Positions 18,446 through 26,584 of a stretch of DNA of 36,417 nucleotides are shown here, piece after piece; position 1 is the stretch's first letter; every line of letters starts with the position of its first letter. The notes beneath the pieces were generated by a model. The model did no database searches and was not told where the DNA came from. It saw only the letters and a program-made list of their open reading frames with translations. The translations under genes were made by a program, and so were the position numbers. Origin of the DNA: Paludibacteraceae bacterium (lineage in GTDB: Bacteria > Bacteroidota > Bacteroidia > Bacteroidales > Paludibacteraceae); the NCBI GenBank assembly GCA_017547145.1, contig JAFYQJ010000013.1, positions 1 through 36,417 on the forward strand. The letters run 5' to 3'.

Positions 18446-20338
18446 ATGGATAAAAATACAGTTATTGGGTTAGTATTAATTTTTGCAATTATAGTTGGTT
18501 TTAGTTGGCTAAATCGCCCAAACGAAGAACAAATTGAAGCTCAAAAGCGTTATCGTGATTCTATACAAAAAGTAGAATTAGCAAAAGCTCAACAGGCTGC
18601 TTTGTTAGAGGAATTGCAACAACAAAAAGCAAATACAGATACTTTAGTAAATGCCGAAGTTGCAAAACAATTTTTTGGGAATTTCTCGGAATCAGCGGTT
18701 GGTGAAGAACAATTTGTAACCGTAGAAAATGATTTATTAAAATTAGTTTTTACAACAAAGGGTGGACGTATATATTCTGCGGAGTTGAAGGAGTATAAAA
18801 CTCATGATTCGTTACCTCTTGTTTTGTTTGATAAAGATGAAAGTATTTTGGATTTTACATTTTTGTCGTCGAACAATCGTGTGTTGCATACAAAAGATTT
18901 TTATTTTGAACCAACTTTAATAGAAACTGAAAACGGGCAAAAACTTCAAATGCGTTTGCTTATAGAAGTTGATAAATACCTTGAATTTGAGTATTTATTA
19001 TCCGCTAATGAGTATAAAGTTGATTTCTTGATAAATGCTCATAATATGTCTGATGAACTTGATGCTAATTCAAATTCGCTAGAAATGTTATGGAAAAGTA
19101 AATTGAAAAAACAAGAAAAGGGTCGCAAGTTTGAGGCTCGTTATGCAACACTTAACTATAAATTTACATCGGACGATGTAGAATATTTGAGTGAGTCGAA
19201 AGACGATGAAAAAAAACTCTCAAATAAAATTCAATGGATTGCTTTTAAAGATCAGTTTTTTAGTACTGTGTTAGTTGCAAATCAATCTTTTACATCAACT
19301 GCATTAGAGAGTAAAATTTCGAACAATGTAGATTATTTAAAGGAGTATAAAGCAGAAGCATCTGTAGTGTTTGACCCAACAGGAAAGACCTCTACAACTT
19401 TGAGTTATTTGTTTATTCCAAACAAATATCAGACACTTAAAAAATACGATAAATTGTATGAGAGTGAGGTTGATGATAATATGCAATTTAGACGATTGTT
19501 GCCTATGGGCTGGTCTCTTTTCCGTTGGATAAATGAATATTTGATAATTCCTATTTTTAATTTCTTTGGAAAATATATTTCAAATTATGGAATTGTAATA
19601 TTTCTTTTGACATTAGTGGTGAAGATTTTGATTTTCCCATTTACATATAAGTCTTATATTTCATCGGCAAAAATGCGTGTTTTAAAACCACAAATAGATG
19701 AAATCAACGCAAAGTATCCTCCCGAAAAAGCGATGGAACGTCAGCAAGCAACTATGAATCTTTATAGTCGTGTTGGGGTTAGTCCAATGAGTGGTTGTTT
19801 GCCCATGTTGTTCCAAATGCCAATATTGTTTGCTATGTTTATGTTTTTCCCAACTTGTATTGAGTTGCGTCAAGAGAGTTTTCTTTGGGCAAAAGATTTG
19901 GCAAGTTACGATGCTATTTTCGAATGGGATGCATATATCCCTTTGATAACTCCTTATTTCGGAAATCATATTAGTTTGTTTTGTTTGTTGATGACAATTA
20001 CGAATATTGTTTATACAAAAATTAATATGTCAAGTCAAGTGGGAGCTGCAGATCAAATGAAGGTAATGAAGTGGATGATGTATTTAATGCCTGTAATGTT
20101 TATGTTTATTTTTAATGACTATGCAGCAGGATTAAGTTATTATTATTTGATTTCTTTATTATTGACAATAGTTCAAACATATTTGTTCCGTTTGTTTGTT
20201 GACGAAGAAAAATTATTGAAAAAATTAGAAGCTAATAAGAAAAAGCCTATGAAAAAATCAGGTTTTATGGCACGATTAGAGGAAGCACAAAGACAACAGC
20301 AAAAGGCTATGCGTGAGCAGATGAAAAAGAAACACTAA
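18446..20338 (+). CDS. yidC: Membrane protein insertase YidC/Oxa1
   Basis: Inserts proteins into the inner membrane, alone or with SecYEG. The product of 630 residues has the Gram-negative plan: an N-terminal membrane anchor (about residues 5-22), a large periplasmic domain (about 60-350), then the conserved five-helix insertase core. In the core the coupling stretch ITPYFGNHIS and the helix GCLPMLFQMPILFAMFMFFP are visible. The tail is strongly Lys/Gln-rich, as expected for a ribosome-contacting C-terminus. It lies 16 nt after pyrG; a terminator follows. Confidence 0.97.
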   Translation: MDKNTVIGLVLIFAIIVGFSWLNRPNEEQIEAQKRYRDSIQKVELAKAQQAALLEELQQQKANTDTLVNAEVAKQFFGNFSESAVGEEQFVTVENDLLKLVFTTKGGRIYSAELKEYKTHDSLPLVLFDKDESILDFTFLSSNNRVLHTKDFYFEPTLIETENGQKLQMRLLIEVDKYLEFEYLLSANEYKVDFLINAHNMSDELDANSNSLEMLWKSKLKKQEKGRKFEARYATLNYKFTSDDVEYLSESKDDEKKLSNKIQWIAFKDQFFSTVLVANQSFTSTALESKISNNVDYLKEYKAEASVVFDPTGKTSTTLSYLFIPNKYQTLKKYDKLYESEVDDNMQFRRLLPMGWSLFRWINEYLIIPIFNFFGKYISNYGIVIFLLTLVVKILIFPFTYKSYISSAKMRVLKPQIDEINAKYPPEKAMERQQATMNLYSRVGVSPMSGCLPMLFQMPILFAMFMFFPTCIELRQESFLWAKDLASYDAIFEWDAYIPLITPYFGNHISLFCLLMTITNIVYTKINMSSQVGAADQMKVMKWMMYLMPVMFMFIFNDYAAGLSYYYLISLLLTIVQTYLFRLFVDEEKLLKKLEANKKKPMKKSGFMARLEEAQRQQQKAMREQMKKKH

Positions 20339-20359
20339 TATTTACCATAATAGAATTTG

Positions 20360-20394
20360 AGCCTGATAGTTTTTTTGAATTGTCAGGCTTTTTT
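20360..20394 (+). terminator. Terminator after yidC
   Basis: A 7-bp stem, AGCCTGA (20360-20366) with TCAGGCT (20383-20389), then six T. It ends 6 nt before the ATG of the next gene, so that gene would need readthrough or a promoter I cannot see. Confidence 0.7.
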
Positions 20395-20399
20395 AAAAA

Positions 20400-20756
20400 A
20401 TGAAACTTTTATTTAAAATTATTGGGACTATATCTTTGGGTTTAGGATTAATTGGTATTTTTCTTCCAGTTTTACCAACTACACCTTTTTTGTTGCTTAC
20501 GGCAGCATTATATGCAAGAAGTTCCGATAAACTTTACAATTGGTTGATGTCTCATCATTATTTAGGTGCATATATAAAAGACTTCCGAGAGCATCATACA
20601 TTACCTTTACGAGTTAAAATAATCTCTGTTTCTACTTTGTGGATTACGATTTGTCTCTCTATTTACATGGTAGATATTCTGTTTGTGAAAATAATGTTGA
20701 TACTTATTGCACTTGCAGTTACGATACATATTTTGCATTATAAAACTAAAAAATAA
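20400..20756 (+). CDS. DUF454 (YbaN-like) inner-membrane protein
   Basis: A 118-residue protein with two long hydrophobic regions (about 3-38, probably a hairpin, and 70-112) and the family-typical start LGLIGIFLPVLPTTPFLLLTAALYARSS. DUF454 proteins such as E. coli YbaN are small membrane proteins of unknown function. It lies in the pyrG-yidC direction but is cut off from yidC by a terminator 6 nt upstream. No TAnnTTTG box is seen between, so expression probably relies on partial readthrough. It converges with pheS. Confidence 0.85.
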   Translation: MKLLFKIIGTISLGLGLIGIFLPVLPTTPFLLLTAALYARSSDKLYNWLMSHHYLGAYIKDFREHHTLPLRVKIISVSTLWITICLSIYMVDILFVKIMLILIALAVTIHILHYKTKK

Positions 20757-20780
20757 TTTTTTTTTTGAAGGGTTATAACA

Positions 20781-20811
20781 AAAAATGGGGTGTATTTTAC
20801 ATCCCATTTTT
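20781..20811. terminator. Bidirectional terminator between DUF454 gene and pheS
   Basis: A 14-bp stem with one G-T pair between 20781-20794 and 20798-20811 and a three-T loop. The arms end in A5/T5 on both strands, which suits termination in both directions. Confidence 0.8.
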
Positions 20812-20832
20812 CGTTTTATTATGTGATTATTA

Positions 20833-21852
20833 TTAACGACTACTTTTGAATTGTTTTAAAAAGCGAACATCGTTTTCAGAGAACATTCGTAGGTCTTTTA
20901 CTCTATATTTTAAGTTGGCAATGCGTTCTACGCCAAATCCGAATGCATAACCGGAGTATTCTTTAGAATCAATTCCGCATAAGTCTAGTACATTTGGGTC
21001 AACCATACCGCAACCCATAATTTCAACCCAGCCTGTATGCTTACAAAAAGCACAACCTTTACCACCGCATAAGTCGCATGAAATATCCATTTCAGCACTT
21101 GGCTCTGTGAATGGGAAATATGAAGGGCGTAGTCGGATTTGTGTTTTTTCACCAAACATTTCTTTTGTAAAATAGAGCAAAGCTTGTTTTAAGTCAGCAA
21201 AAGAAACATTTTTGTCGATGTACAAACCTTCTATCTGATGGAAAAAACAATGTGCTCTATATGAAATAGCTTCGTTGCGATATACACGTCCTGGACAAAT
21301 GACACGAATAGGAGGCTTTTGTGTTGTCATAACTCGTGTTTGTACAGATGAAGTATGAGTACGAAGTAAAACGTCAGGATTCTTTTCAATAAAGAATGTG
21401 TCTTGCATATCGCGTGCCGGATGCTCTGCGGGGAAGTTTAAGGCTTCGAAAACGTGCCAATCGTCTTCTATTTCAGGACCTTCGGCAAGTACAAATCCTA
21501 ATTTTGAAAAAATATCAACAATTTCATTTCTAATTAACGAAAGCGGATGTCTTGTCCCGATTTCTATTGGGTCGCAAGGGCGAGTTAAGTCAATTTCTTG
21601 AATAGAAAAATCGGTATTTTCAAACGTGTCTTTTAATGATTTTATTTTTTCTTGAGCTAAATTTCTTAATTGGTTTAGTTTTTGTCCAATTTCTCTTTTT
21701 TGCTCGTTTGGGACATCTCTAAAATCATTAAACAAAGCAGTAATTTCTCCTTTTTTACTTAAGTATTTTATTCGAAGAGCTTCTACTTCTTCGTTATTGT
21801 TAGCTGTCAAATTTTCGATGACATTTGTTAGATTGTTTATTTTTTCAATCAT
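20833..21852 (-). CDS. pheS: Phenylalanyl-tRNA synthetase alpha subunit
   Basis: Class II synthetase catalytic subunit (339 residues, normal length) that charges tRNA-Phe as an alpha2-beta2 enzyme with PheT, which is not in the window. Seen: an N-terminal coiled-coil arm (about residues 1-85), the motif 1 region HPLSLIRNEIVDIF, the motif 2 region DTFFIEKNPDVLLRTHTS leading to FHQIEGLYID, and the C-terminal AFGFGVERIANLKY of motif 3. It has its own promoter just upstream and is monocistronic here. It lies next to the phe/tyr biosynthetic operon but on the opposite strand. Confidence 0.97.
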   Translation of the reverse strand: MIEKINNLTNVIENLTANNNEEVEALRIKYLSKKGEITALFNDFRDVPNEQKREIGQKLNQLRNLAQEKIKSLKDTFENTDFSIQEIDLTRPCDPIEIGTRHPLSLIRNEIVDIFSKLGFVLAEGPEIEDDWHVFEALNFPAEHPARDMQDTFFIEKNPDVLLRTHTSSVQTRVMTTQKPPIRVICPGRVYRNEAISYRAHCFFHQIEGLYIDKNVSFADLKQALLYFTKEMFGEKTQIRLRPSYFPFTEPSAEMDISCDLCGGKGCAFCKHTGWVEIMGCGMVDPNVLDLCGIDSKEYSGYAFGFGVERIANLKYRVKDLRMFSENDVRFLKQFKSSR

Positions 21853-21874
21853 TTCTTCGTTTTTTTAATTTTTG

Positions 21875-21882
21875 CAAAATTA
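21875..21882 (-). promoter_or_regulatory. -7 box (TAATTTTG) of pheS
   Basis: An exact TAnnTTTG match on the minus strand, 22 nt before the pheS ATG. Confidence 0.55.
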
Positions 21883-21964
21883 CTATTTTTCTTTGAGATG
21901 AGTTAACATAAAGAAGTTAGTTTGAAGTGAAAATGAAAAAAGTAAAAAATATTTTAATGTTTTT

Positions 21965-21995
21965 TTTGATAAACGTAAATAAAATATTATGTTTG
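21965..21995 (+). promoter_or_regulatory. Full Bacteroidota promoter of the small exported protein gene
   Basis: TTTG (21965-21968), a 19-nt spacer, and TATGTTTG (21988-21995): both boxes match the consensus. This is the only promoter I can see upstream of the phe operon as well. Confidence 0.8.
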
Positions 21996-22022
21996 CGTTT
22001 CATTTAGAAATAAAAAGTAGGT

Positions 22023-22460
22023 ATGAAAAAAGCATTTTTTACTTTATTGTTAGTAGCATGTAGCTGTGTGGTTTTTGCAGCAGGTGAAAAAAAAGATAAG
22101 TTTAATCATAGTTTTAATTTTTGTATTAGCAATTTAAATGATTGCGTTACAGAAACGCCTATGACTGTAACAATCAATTTAACTAAGGATCCTGAAACTT
22201 TGTACGATATGTGTACTGTTAAGATGGATGGTAAAACGCTTTCTTTTAGAGTAATTAGCGGTATTGTTCGTGATAAAGTTTATCCTGATTTGAGTTTGAT
22301 TGAAATGGATGCTATTCCAACAACAAAAAAATGGGCATTGAAGTTTTTAGGAGATCGTGTAAAACTTTATCGTTTAGGTGGAGTTCGTTACGAATTTAAA
22401 AATGTAGAGATAGGCGAAACTCTTGGTAGTGTTGCCTCTGATGGTGATTCGCAAGAATAA
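22023..22460 (+). CDS. Small exported protein, unknown function
   Basis: 145 residues with a clear N-terminal signal sequence. Two readings are possible: a lipoprotein with Cys13 in LVAC, or signal peptidase I cleavage after VFA at about residue 20. The mature part is about 120 residues, mixed beta-strand character, with no motif I recognise. It has a perfect two-box promoter and is followed, after a 21-nt gap containing a 16-bp palindrome, by the phe leader peptide. Transcription could run on into the attenuator, because I see no separate promoter there. A functional link to aromatic amino acids is not supported by the sequence. Confidence 0.7.
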   Translation: MKKAFFTLLLVACSCVVFAAGEKKDKFNHSFNFCISNLNDCVTETPMTVTINLTKDPETLYDMCTVKMDGKTLSFRVISGIVRDKVYPDLSLIEMDAIPTTKKWALKFLGDRVKLYRLGGVRYEFKNVEIGETLGSVASDGDSQE

Positions 22461-22481
22461 TATAATGATTTAAATCATTAA

Positions 22482-22535
22482 ATGATGATACGATTTTTCC
22501 AATATTTCTTTTTTTACTTTTATTTTAAGAAATAA
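22482..22535 (+). CDS. Phe/Tyr-rich leader peptide of the phe-tyr operon
   Basis: A 17-codon reading frame, MMIRFFQYFFFYFYFKK, with seven Phe and three Tyr codons, so ten of 17 residues are the end products of the operon that follows. Its stop codon (22533-22535) is directly followed by the first arm of the antiterminator. This is the classic layout of a ribosome-mediated attenuator: stalling at Phe or Tyr codons frees the first arm, while a ribosome at the stop codon covers it. A second ATG at 22485 would give 16 codons. Too short to be found by length alone; composition and position make it convincing. Confidence 0.85.
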   Translation: MMIRFFQYFFFYFYFKK

Positions 22536-22609
22536 GAGCGGGATTTGTTATGTGATATTTGAGAAATTGATAGATAAATAAAATCCCGCTCCAATGAGTG
22601 GGATTTTTT
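22536..22609 (+). promoter_or_regulatory. Attenuator of the phe-tyr operon (antiterminator/terminator)
   Basis: Three segments compete. GAGCGGGATTT (22536-22546) can pair perfectly with AAATCCCGCTC (22581-22591) as antiterminator. The second of these can instead pair over 10 bp (one G-T) with GAGTGGGATT (22596-22605), followed by more T, as terminator. The first arm starts one base after the leader peptide stop. Low charged tRNA-Phe or tRNA-Tyr should favour readthrough into pheA. Confidence 0.88.
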
Positions 22610-22622
22610 AATGCATAAAAAG

Positions 22623-23456
22623 ATGAAAAAAGTAGCTATACAAGGTGTTGCAGGTTCGTTTCACGAAATAGCAGCACGACGTTTTTTTGGTGAAAAAGTT
22701 GAGATTGTTCCATGTCTTACGTTCAAAGATATTTTTGAACAAGTAACTCCTCAAAATGATTCGTTTGGTGTGATAGCCATCGAGAATACAATTGCGGGAA
22801 GTTTATTGCAGAATCACCATTTAATTAGCAATAGCGAATTGCAAATTATCGGTGAATACAAATTGCGTATAGAACATTCGTTGGTGGCACTTCCTGGTCA
22901 AAAAATAGAAGATATAAAGGAAGTGCATTCGCATCCTATCGCACTGATGCAATGCGAAGAATTTCTTTCTAAACACAAAACAATGAAAGCTGTGGAAAGT
23001 GAGGATACGGCCTTCAGTGCACGAGAAATTGCAGAAAAACAATTGAAAGGTCAAGCTGCTATTTGTGGACGTTTGGCTGCTGAAATTTATGGTTTGGAAG
23101 TGCTTGCAGAAGGTATTGAAACCAATAAACATAACTTTACACGTTTCTTGATTGTTACAAATCAAGAAAACGCAAAAAAATGGAACGTAGCGAAAGAAAC
23201 AAACAAAACTTCTTTGATGCTGACTGTGCCACACGAAGAAGGAAGTTTGTCTAAAATACTTACTATTTTTTCGTTTTACCATATCAATTTGTCAAAAATC
23301 CAATCGCTACCAATTATTGGTAAAGAGTGGGAATATCGTTTTTATATCACGCTTGAATATGATGATTATGAACGTTACCAACAAGCACTTAGTGCGGTAA
23401 AACCTTTTGCAAACGAATTTAAGAATCTTGGTGAATATAAAGCTTTTGCGATATAA
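22623..23456 (+). CDS. pheA: Prephenate dehydratase
   Basis: Converts prephenate to phenylpyruvate in phenylalanine synthesis. The catalytic domain shows IENTIAGS (about residues 53-60) and the active-site TRF at 173-175. The C-terminal ACT domain, for feedback by phenylalanine, starts near residue 197 with SLMLTVPHEEGSLSKIL and includes LSKIQSLP, a variant of the ESRP ligand motif. There is no chorismate mutase domain, because that activity is fused to DAHP synthase two genes downstream. I prefer the ATG at 22623 (MKKVAIQG, the family start); an in-frame ATG at 22611 touches the terminator T-run. First gene of the attenuated operon, 1 nt before the aminotransferase. Confidence 0.96.
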   Translation: MKKVAIQGVAGSFHEIAARRFFGEKVEIVPCLTFKDIFEQVTPQNDSFGVIAIENTIAGSLLQNHHLISNSELQIIGEYKLRIEHSLVALPGQKIEDIKEVHSHPIALMQCEEFLSKHKTMKAVESEDTAFSAREIAEKQLKGQAAICGRLAAEIYGLEVLAEGIETNKHNFTRFLIVTNQENAKKWNVAKETNKTSLMLTVPHEEGSLSKILTIFSFYHINLSKIQSLPIIGKEWEYRFYITLEYDDYERYQQALSAVKPFANEFKNLGEYKAFAI

Positions 23457-23457
23457 A

Positions 23458-24627
23458 ATGAAAACAAAAATACAGCCTGCTACTCGGCTTAATGCAGTAA
23501 ATGAATATTATTTCTCAAAAAAACTGAAAGAAATCGCTGTCCTTAATGCAGAAGGAAAGGATATTATCAGTCTTGGAATTGGAAGTCCCGATATGCCGCC
23601 TTCGGCAGAAACTATTGATGTACTTTGTGAAAATGCAAAGAAAGAAAATGCTCACGGCTATCAACCTACAGTTGGGATTCCTGAGCTTCGCCAAGCTATG
23701 GCTTCATTCTACAAACGTTGGTACGATGTAGATTTGAATCCTGCTACAGAAATTCAACCTCTTATTGGTTCAAAAGAAGGTATTTTGCACGTTACATTGG
23801 CCTTAGCAAACGTTGGCGATCAAGTGTTGGTGCCAAATCCGGGTTATCCTACTTACACATCGCTTAGCAAGATTCTTGGATGTGAGGTTGTAAATTATGA
23901 TTTATTACCAGAAAATAATTGGGAACCCGACTTTGAGACTTTAGAAAAAATGGATTTAAGTCGAGTAAAAATAATGTGGACTAACTATCCAAATATGCCA
24001 ACAGGGGCTAATGCTACGCTCGACTTATACGCTCGACTTGTAGATTTTGCTAAACGAAAAAACATTATTGTAGTGAACGACAATCCGTATAGTTTTATTC
24101 TCAATAGAAAGCCAATAAGTATACTGAATATACCTAATGCAAAAAACTATTGCATTGAGTTTAATTCGATGAGTAAAAGCCATAATATGCCGGGTTGGCG
24201 TGTGGGAATGTTGGCTACAAATGCCGAATTCGTACAATGGATTTTGAAGATAAAGAGTAATATCGATTCGGGAATGTTTCGTCCATTGCAGTTGGCCGCA
24301 GCCCAAGCTTACAACAACTCAGAAACGTGGCATGAAGAAGCCAATTTTAATGTTTATAGCCGCAGGAGAAAGTTGGCTGAGAAGATTATGAATGAACTCG
24401 GATGTGAATTCGATAAAAATCAGGTAGGAATGTTTCTTTGGGGACGAATTCCGGAGTCTTATTCCGATGTTGAAGAACTTACCGAGAAAGTATTGCACAA
24501 AGCTCGTGTATTCATTACTCCCGGATTTATTTTTGGGTCGAATGGTAGTCGTTATGTACGTATTTCGCTTTGTGCCAAAGAAGAAAAACTTTTAGAAGCA
24601 TTGAATAGAATTAAACAAAATTTGTAA
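23458..24627 (+). CDS. PLP-dependent class I/II aminotransferase, probably aromatic
   Basis: A 389-residue fold type I aminotransferase. Seen: the substrate-loop glycines in LGIGSPDMPPS, PNPGYPTY, the Asn-Pro-Tyr motif VNDNPYSF, the PLP lysine at K240 in SMSKSHNMPGWRVG, and a C-terminal Arg in SRYVRISLC for the substrate carboxylate. Its place between prephenate dehydratase and DAHP synthase suggests that it aminates phenylpyruvate and hydroxyphenylpyruvate to Phe and Tyr. The fold alone would also allow aspartate or LL-diaminopimelate as substrate. The frame extends upstream into pheA, but the ATG at 23458, 1 nt after the pheA stop, gives the proper family start. Confidence 0.92.
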   Translation: MKTKIQPATRLNAVNEYYFSKKLKEIAVLNAEGKDIISLGIGSPDMPPSAETIDVLCENAKKENAHGYQPTVGIPELRQAMASFYKRWYDVDLNPATEIQPLIGSKEGILHVTLALANVGDQVLVPNPGYPTYTSLSKILGCEVVNYDLLPENNWEPDFETLEKMDLSRVKIMWTNYPNMPTGANATLDLYARLVDFAKRKNIIVVNDNPYSFILNRKPISILNIPNAKNYCIEFNSMSKSHNMPGWRVGMLATNAEFVQWILKIKSNIDSGMFRPLQLAAAQAYNNSETWHEEANFNVYSRRRKLAEKIMNELGCEFDKNQVGMFLWGRIPESYSDVEELTEKVLHKARVFITPGFIFGSNGSRYVRISLCAKEEKLLEALNRIKQNL

Positions 24628-24643
24628 AAAATATTTTTTAGAT

Positions 24644-25711
24644 ATGGAACTTGAATTAAAACCAATAAAGCTACAAGAAGTGGAAGAAAAACGTCCACTT
24701 GTAATTGCCGGACCATGTAGTGCGGAGTCGGAAGAACAAACATTAAATACCGCAAAACAACTATCTGCAAAGGGGATAAAGATTTTCCGTGCAGGAATTT
24801 GGAAACCACGTACCAAACCCGGAGGATTCGAAGGTGTTGGCGAGAAAGGGTTGCCTTGGCTGCAACGTGTGAAACAAGAAACTGGTATGTACGTATCAAC
24901 AGAAGTTGCTACAGCAAAACATGTTGAAGAAGTCTTAAAACACGGCATTGATTTGATTTGGATTGGGGCAAGAACATCGGCAAACCCTTTTGCGGTGCAA
25001 GAAATTGCCGATTCGCTTCGTGGAGTAGATATTCCAGTGTTGATAAAAAATCCTGTGAACCCTGATTTGGAACTTTGGATTGGAGCTTTGGAGCGTTTGA
25101 ACAATGCTGGCATCAAACAACTTGGTGTTATTCATCGTGGTTTTAGTTCGTACGACAAAAAAATTTATCGCAACATTCCGCAGTGGCACATTCCTATCGA
25201 ACTCCGTCGCAGATTACCAAAATTGCCTATCATTTGCGATCCAAGTCACATTGGAGGACGACGTGAGTTAATTGCTCCGCTTTGCCAGCAAGCCATGGAT
25301 TTGAATTTTGATGGTTTGATGGTAGAATCGCACGAAAATCCAGATTGTGCTTGGAGTGATGCCATGCAACAAGTTACGCCCGATATTTTGAGCTATATTT
25401 TGAACCTTTTGATTATTCGTGAAGGAAAACAAACCACTGAAAACTTGAGCGAATTGCGTTCACAGATTGATGAATGCGACAATCAACTGATTGAAACTTT
25501 AGCAAAACGTATGCGTATTTCGCGTGAAATAGGTGTTTTCAAGAAGGAACACAATATGACCATTTTTCAATCGGGACGCTACGATGAAATTATCAATAAA
25601 CGTGGCATTCAAGCCGTACAATGCGGAATGGATAGCGAATTTATGAAAAAAGTATTCGAAGCTATTCATGAAGAATCGGTGCGTCAGCAGGTAGAAATCA
25701 TTAACAAATAA
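24644..25711 (+). CDS. Bifunctional DAHP synthase / chorismate mutase
   Basis: Fuses the first step of the shikimate pathway with the branch-point step to prephenate. The N-terminal ~260 residues are a type I-beta (KdsA-like) DAHP synthase: IAGPCSAES at 21-29, FRAGIWKPRTKPGGFEG near 49-65, and ICDPSHIGGRREL. The C-terminal part (about 268-350) is an AroQ-type chorismate mutase helix bundle starting LRSQIDECDNQLIETLAKRM. This order, synthase first and mutase last, is the reverse of the Bacillus enzyme and is usual in Bacteroidota. The mutase domain supplies prephenate for pheA and tyrA in the same operon and probably also provides feedback control. Gap to the aminotransferase 16 nt, to tyrA 13 nt. 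Confidence 0.96.
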   Translation: MELELKPIKLQEVEEKRPLVIAGPCSAESEEQTLNTAKQLSAKGIKIFRAGIWKPRTKPGGFEGVGEKGLPWLQRVKQETGMYVSTEVATAKHVEEVLKHGIDLIWIGARTSANPFAVQEIADSLRGVDIPVLIKNPVNPDLELWIGALERLNNAGIKQLGVIHRGFSSYDKKIYRNIPQWHIPIELRRRLPKLPIICDPSHIGGRRELIAPLCQQAMDLNFDGLMVESHENPDCAWSDAMQQVTPDILSYILNLLIIREGKQTTENLSELRSQIDECDNQLIETLAKRMRISREIGVFKKEHNMTIFQSGRYDEIINKRGIQAVQCGMDSEFMKKVFEAIHEESVRQQVEIINK

Positions 25712-25724
25712 AATTTTTGGCAAA

Positions 25725-26498
25725 ATGAGAATATTGATTTTAGGAGCAGGAAAAATGGGAACGTTTTTTACAGATGCCCTCTGTTTGAAACACGAAGTGG
25801 CGTTATACGACCCTGATGCCTCACGTTTGCGATTTGTGTTTAACACACAAAGAATGAGTGAATTAGAGAGTGTGCGTGAGTTCAATCCGGAACTCGTTAT
25901 CAATGCTGCTACCATAAAATACACCATCGAAGCGTTCGAAAAAGTATTGCCTTACGTTTCCAAAGATTGTATTTTGTCCGATATTGCTTCGGTAAAAACT
26001 GGCTTGCCTGAATTTTACCAAAAAACGGGAATGCGTTTTGTTTCTACACACCCAATGTTTGGTCCTACATTTGCAAGACTCGACAACCTTTCGAGTGAAA
26101 ATGCAATTATCATTGCCGAATCAGACTATCTTGGGAAAATGTTTTTCAAAGATTTTTACAACTCGCTGAAGCTAAATATTTTTGAATATTCATTTGAGGA
26201 GCACGACGAAACTATCGCTTATTCGCTTTCGTTGCCGTTTGTGTCATCGCTGGTTTTTTCTGCCATTATGAAGCACCAAGATGCTCCGGGAACAACGTTC
26301 AAAAAACACATGGCTGTGGCTCGCGGATTGCTCTCGGAAGACGATTATTTGCTTTCCGAAATTCTTTTCAATCCACACACACCCAATCAGGTAGAAAAAA
26401 TACAAACCGAGCTGGAACTTCTGCTTGACATCATCCGCCAAAAAGACACTGATGCCATGCAGACCTTCCTCAAAAAAGTACGAAAGAATATTGAGTAA
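25725..26498 (+). CDS. tyrA: Prephenate dehydrogenase
   Basis: Oxidises prephenate to 4-hydroxyphenylpyruvate for tyrosine. 257 residues, without the ACT domain found in many TyrA proteins. NAD-binding GAGKMG is at residues 7-12, LSDIASVKTGLP near 84-94, and the substrate-site HPMFGP at 109-114. Last gene of the aromatic operon. The last 19 codons occur a second time 1502 bp downstream with three base differences, so the gene's 3' end has been duplicated around an inserted segment. The product ends in a normal way (KKVRKNIE) in both copies, so function is likely kept. Confidence 0.95.
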   Translation: MRILILGAGKMGTFFTDALCLKHEVALYDPDASRLRFVFNTQRMSELESVREFNPELVINAATIKYTIEAFEKVLPYVSKDCILSDIASVKTGLPEFYQKTGMRFVSTHPMFGPTFARLDNLSSENAIIIAESDYLGKMFFKDFYNSLKLNIFEYSFEEHDETIAYSLSLPFVSSLVFSAIMKHQDAPGTTFKKHMAVARGLLSEDDYLLSEILFNPHTPNQVEKIQTELELLLDIIRQKDTDAMQTFLKKVRKNIE

Positions 26499-26500
26499 AA
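26442..26500 (+). repeat. Direct repeat, copy 1 (3' end of tyrA)
   Basis: About 59 bp that recur at 27944-28002. Only three differences: 26450 T to C, 26453 T to A, and stop TAA to TGA. This copy is the functional tyrA end. Confidence 0.9.
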
Positions 26501-26535
26501 AAAATAAAATCCCTCATTTGAGGGATTTTATTTTT
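26501..26535. terminator. Terminator after tyrA and after the DUF4143 ATPase
   Basis: A long A/T-rich stem, AAAATAAAATCCCTCA (26501-26516) with TGAGGGATTTTATTTT (26519-26534). Symmetric, with T-runs in both directions, so it can end both convergent transcripts. It lies inside the segment between the two tyrA-end repeats. Confidence 0.85.
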
Positions 26536-26584
26536 ATCGTTTTTATAGGAACATTTGTTTTTTCTATATTAGATAATCAGTTGT

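Noticed and set aside
23407-23457. Longer start of the aminotransferase inside pheA
   Set aside because: It adds 17 residues unlike the family and overlaps pheA; the ATG one base after the pheA stop is better.
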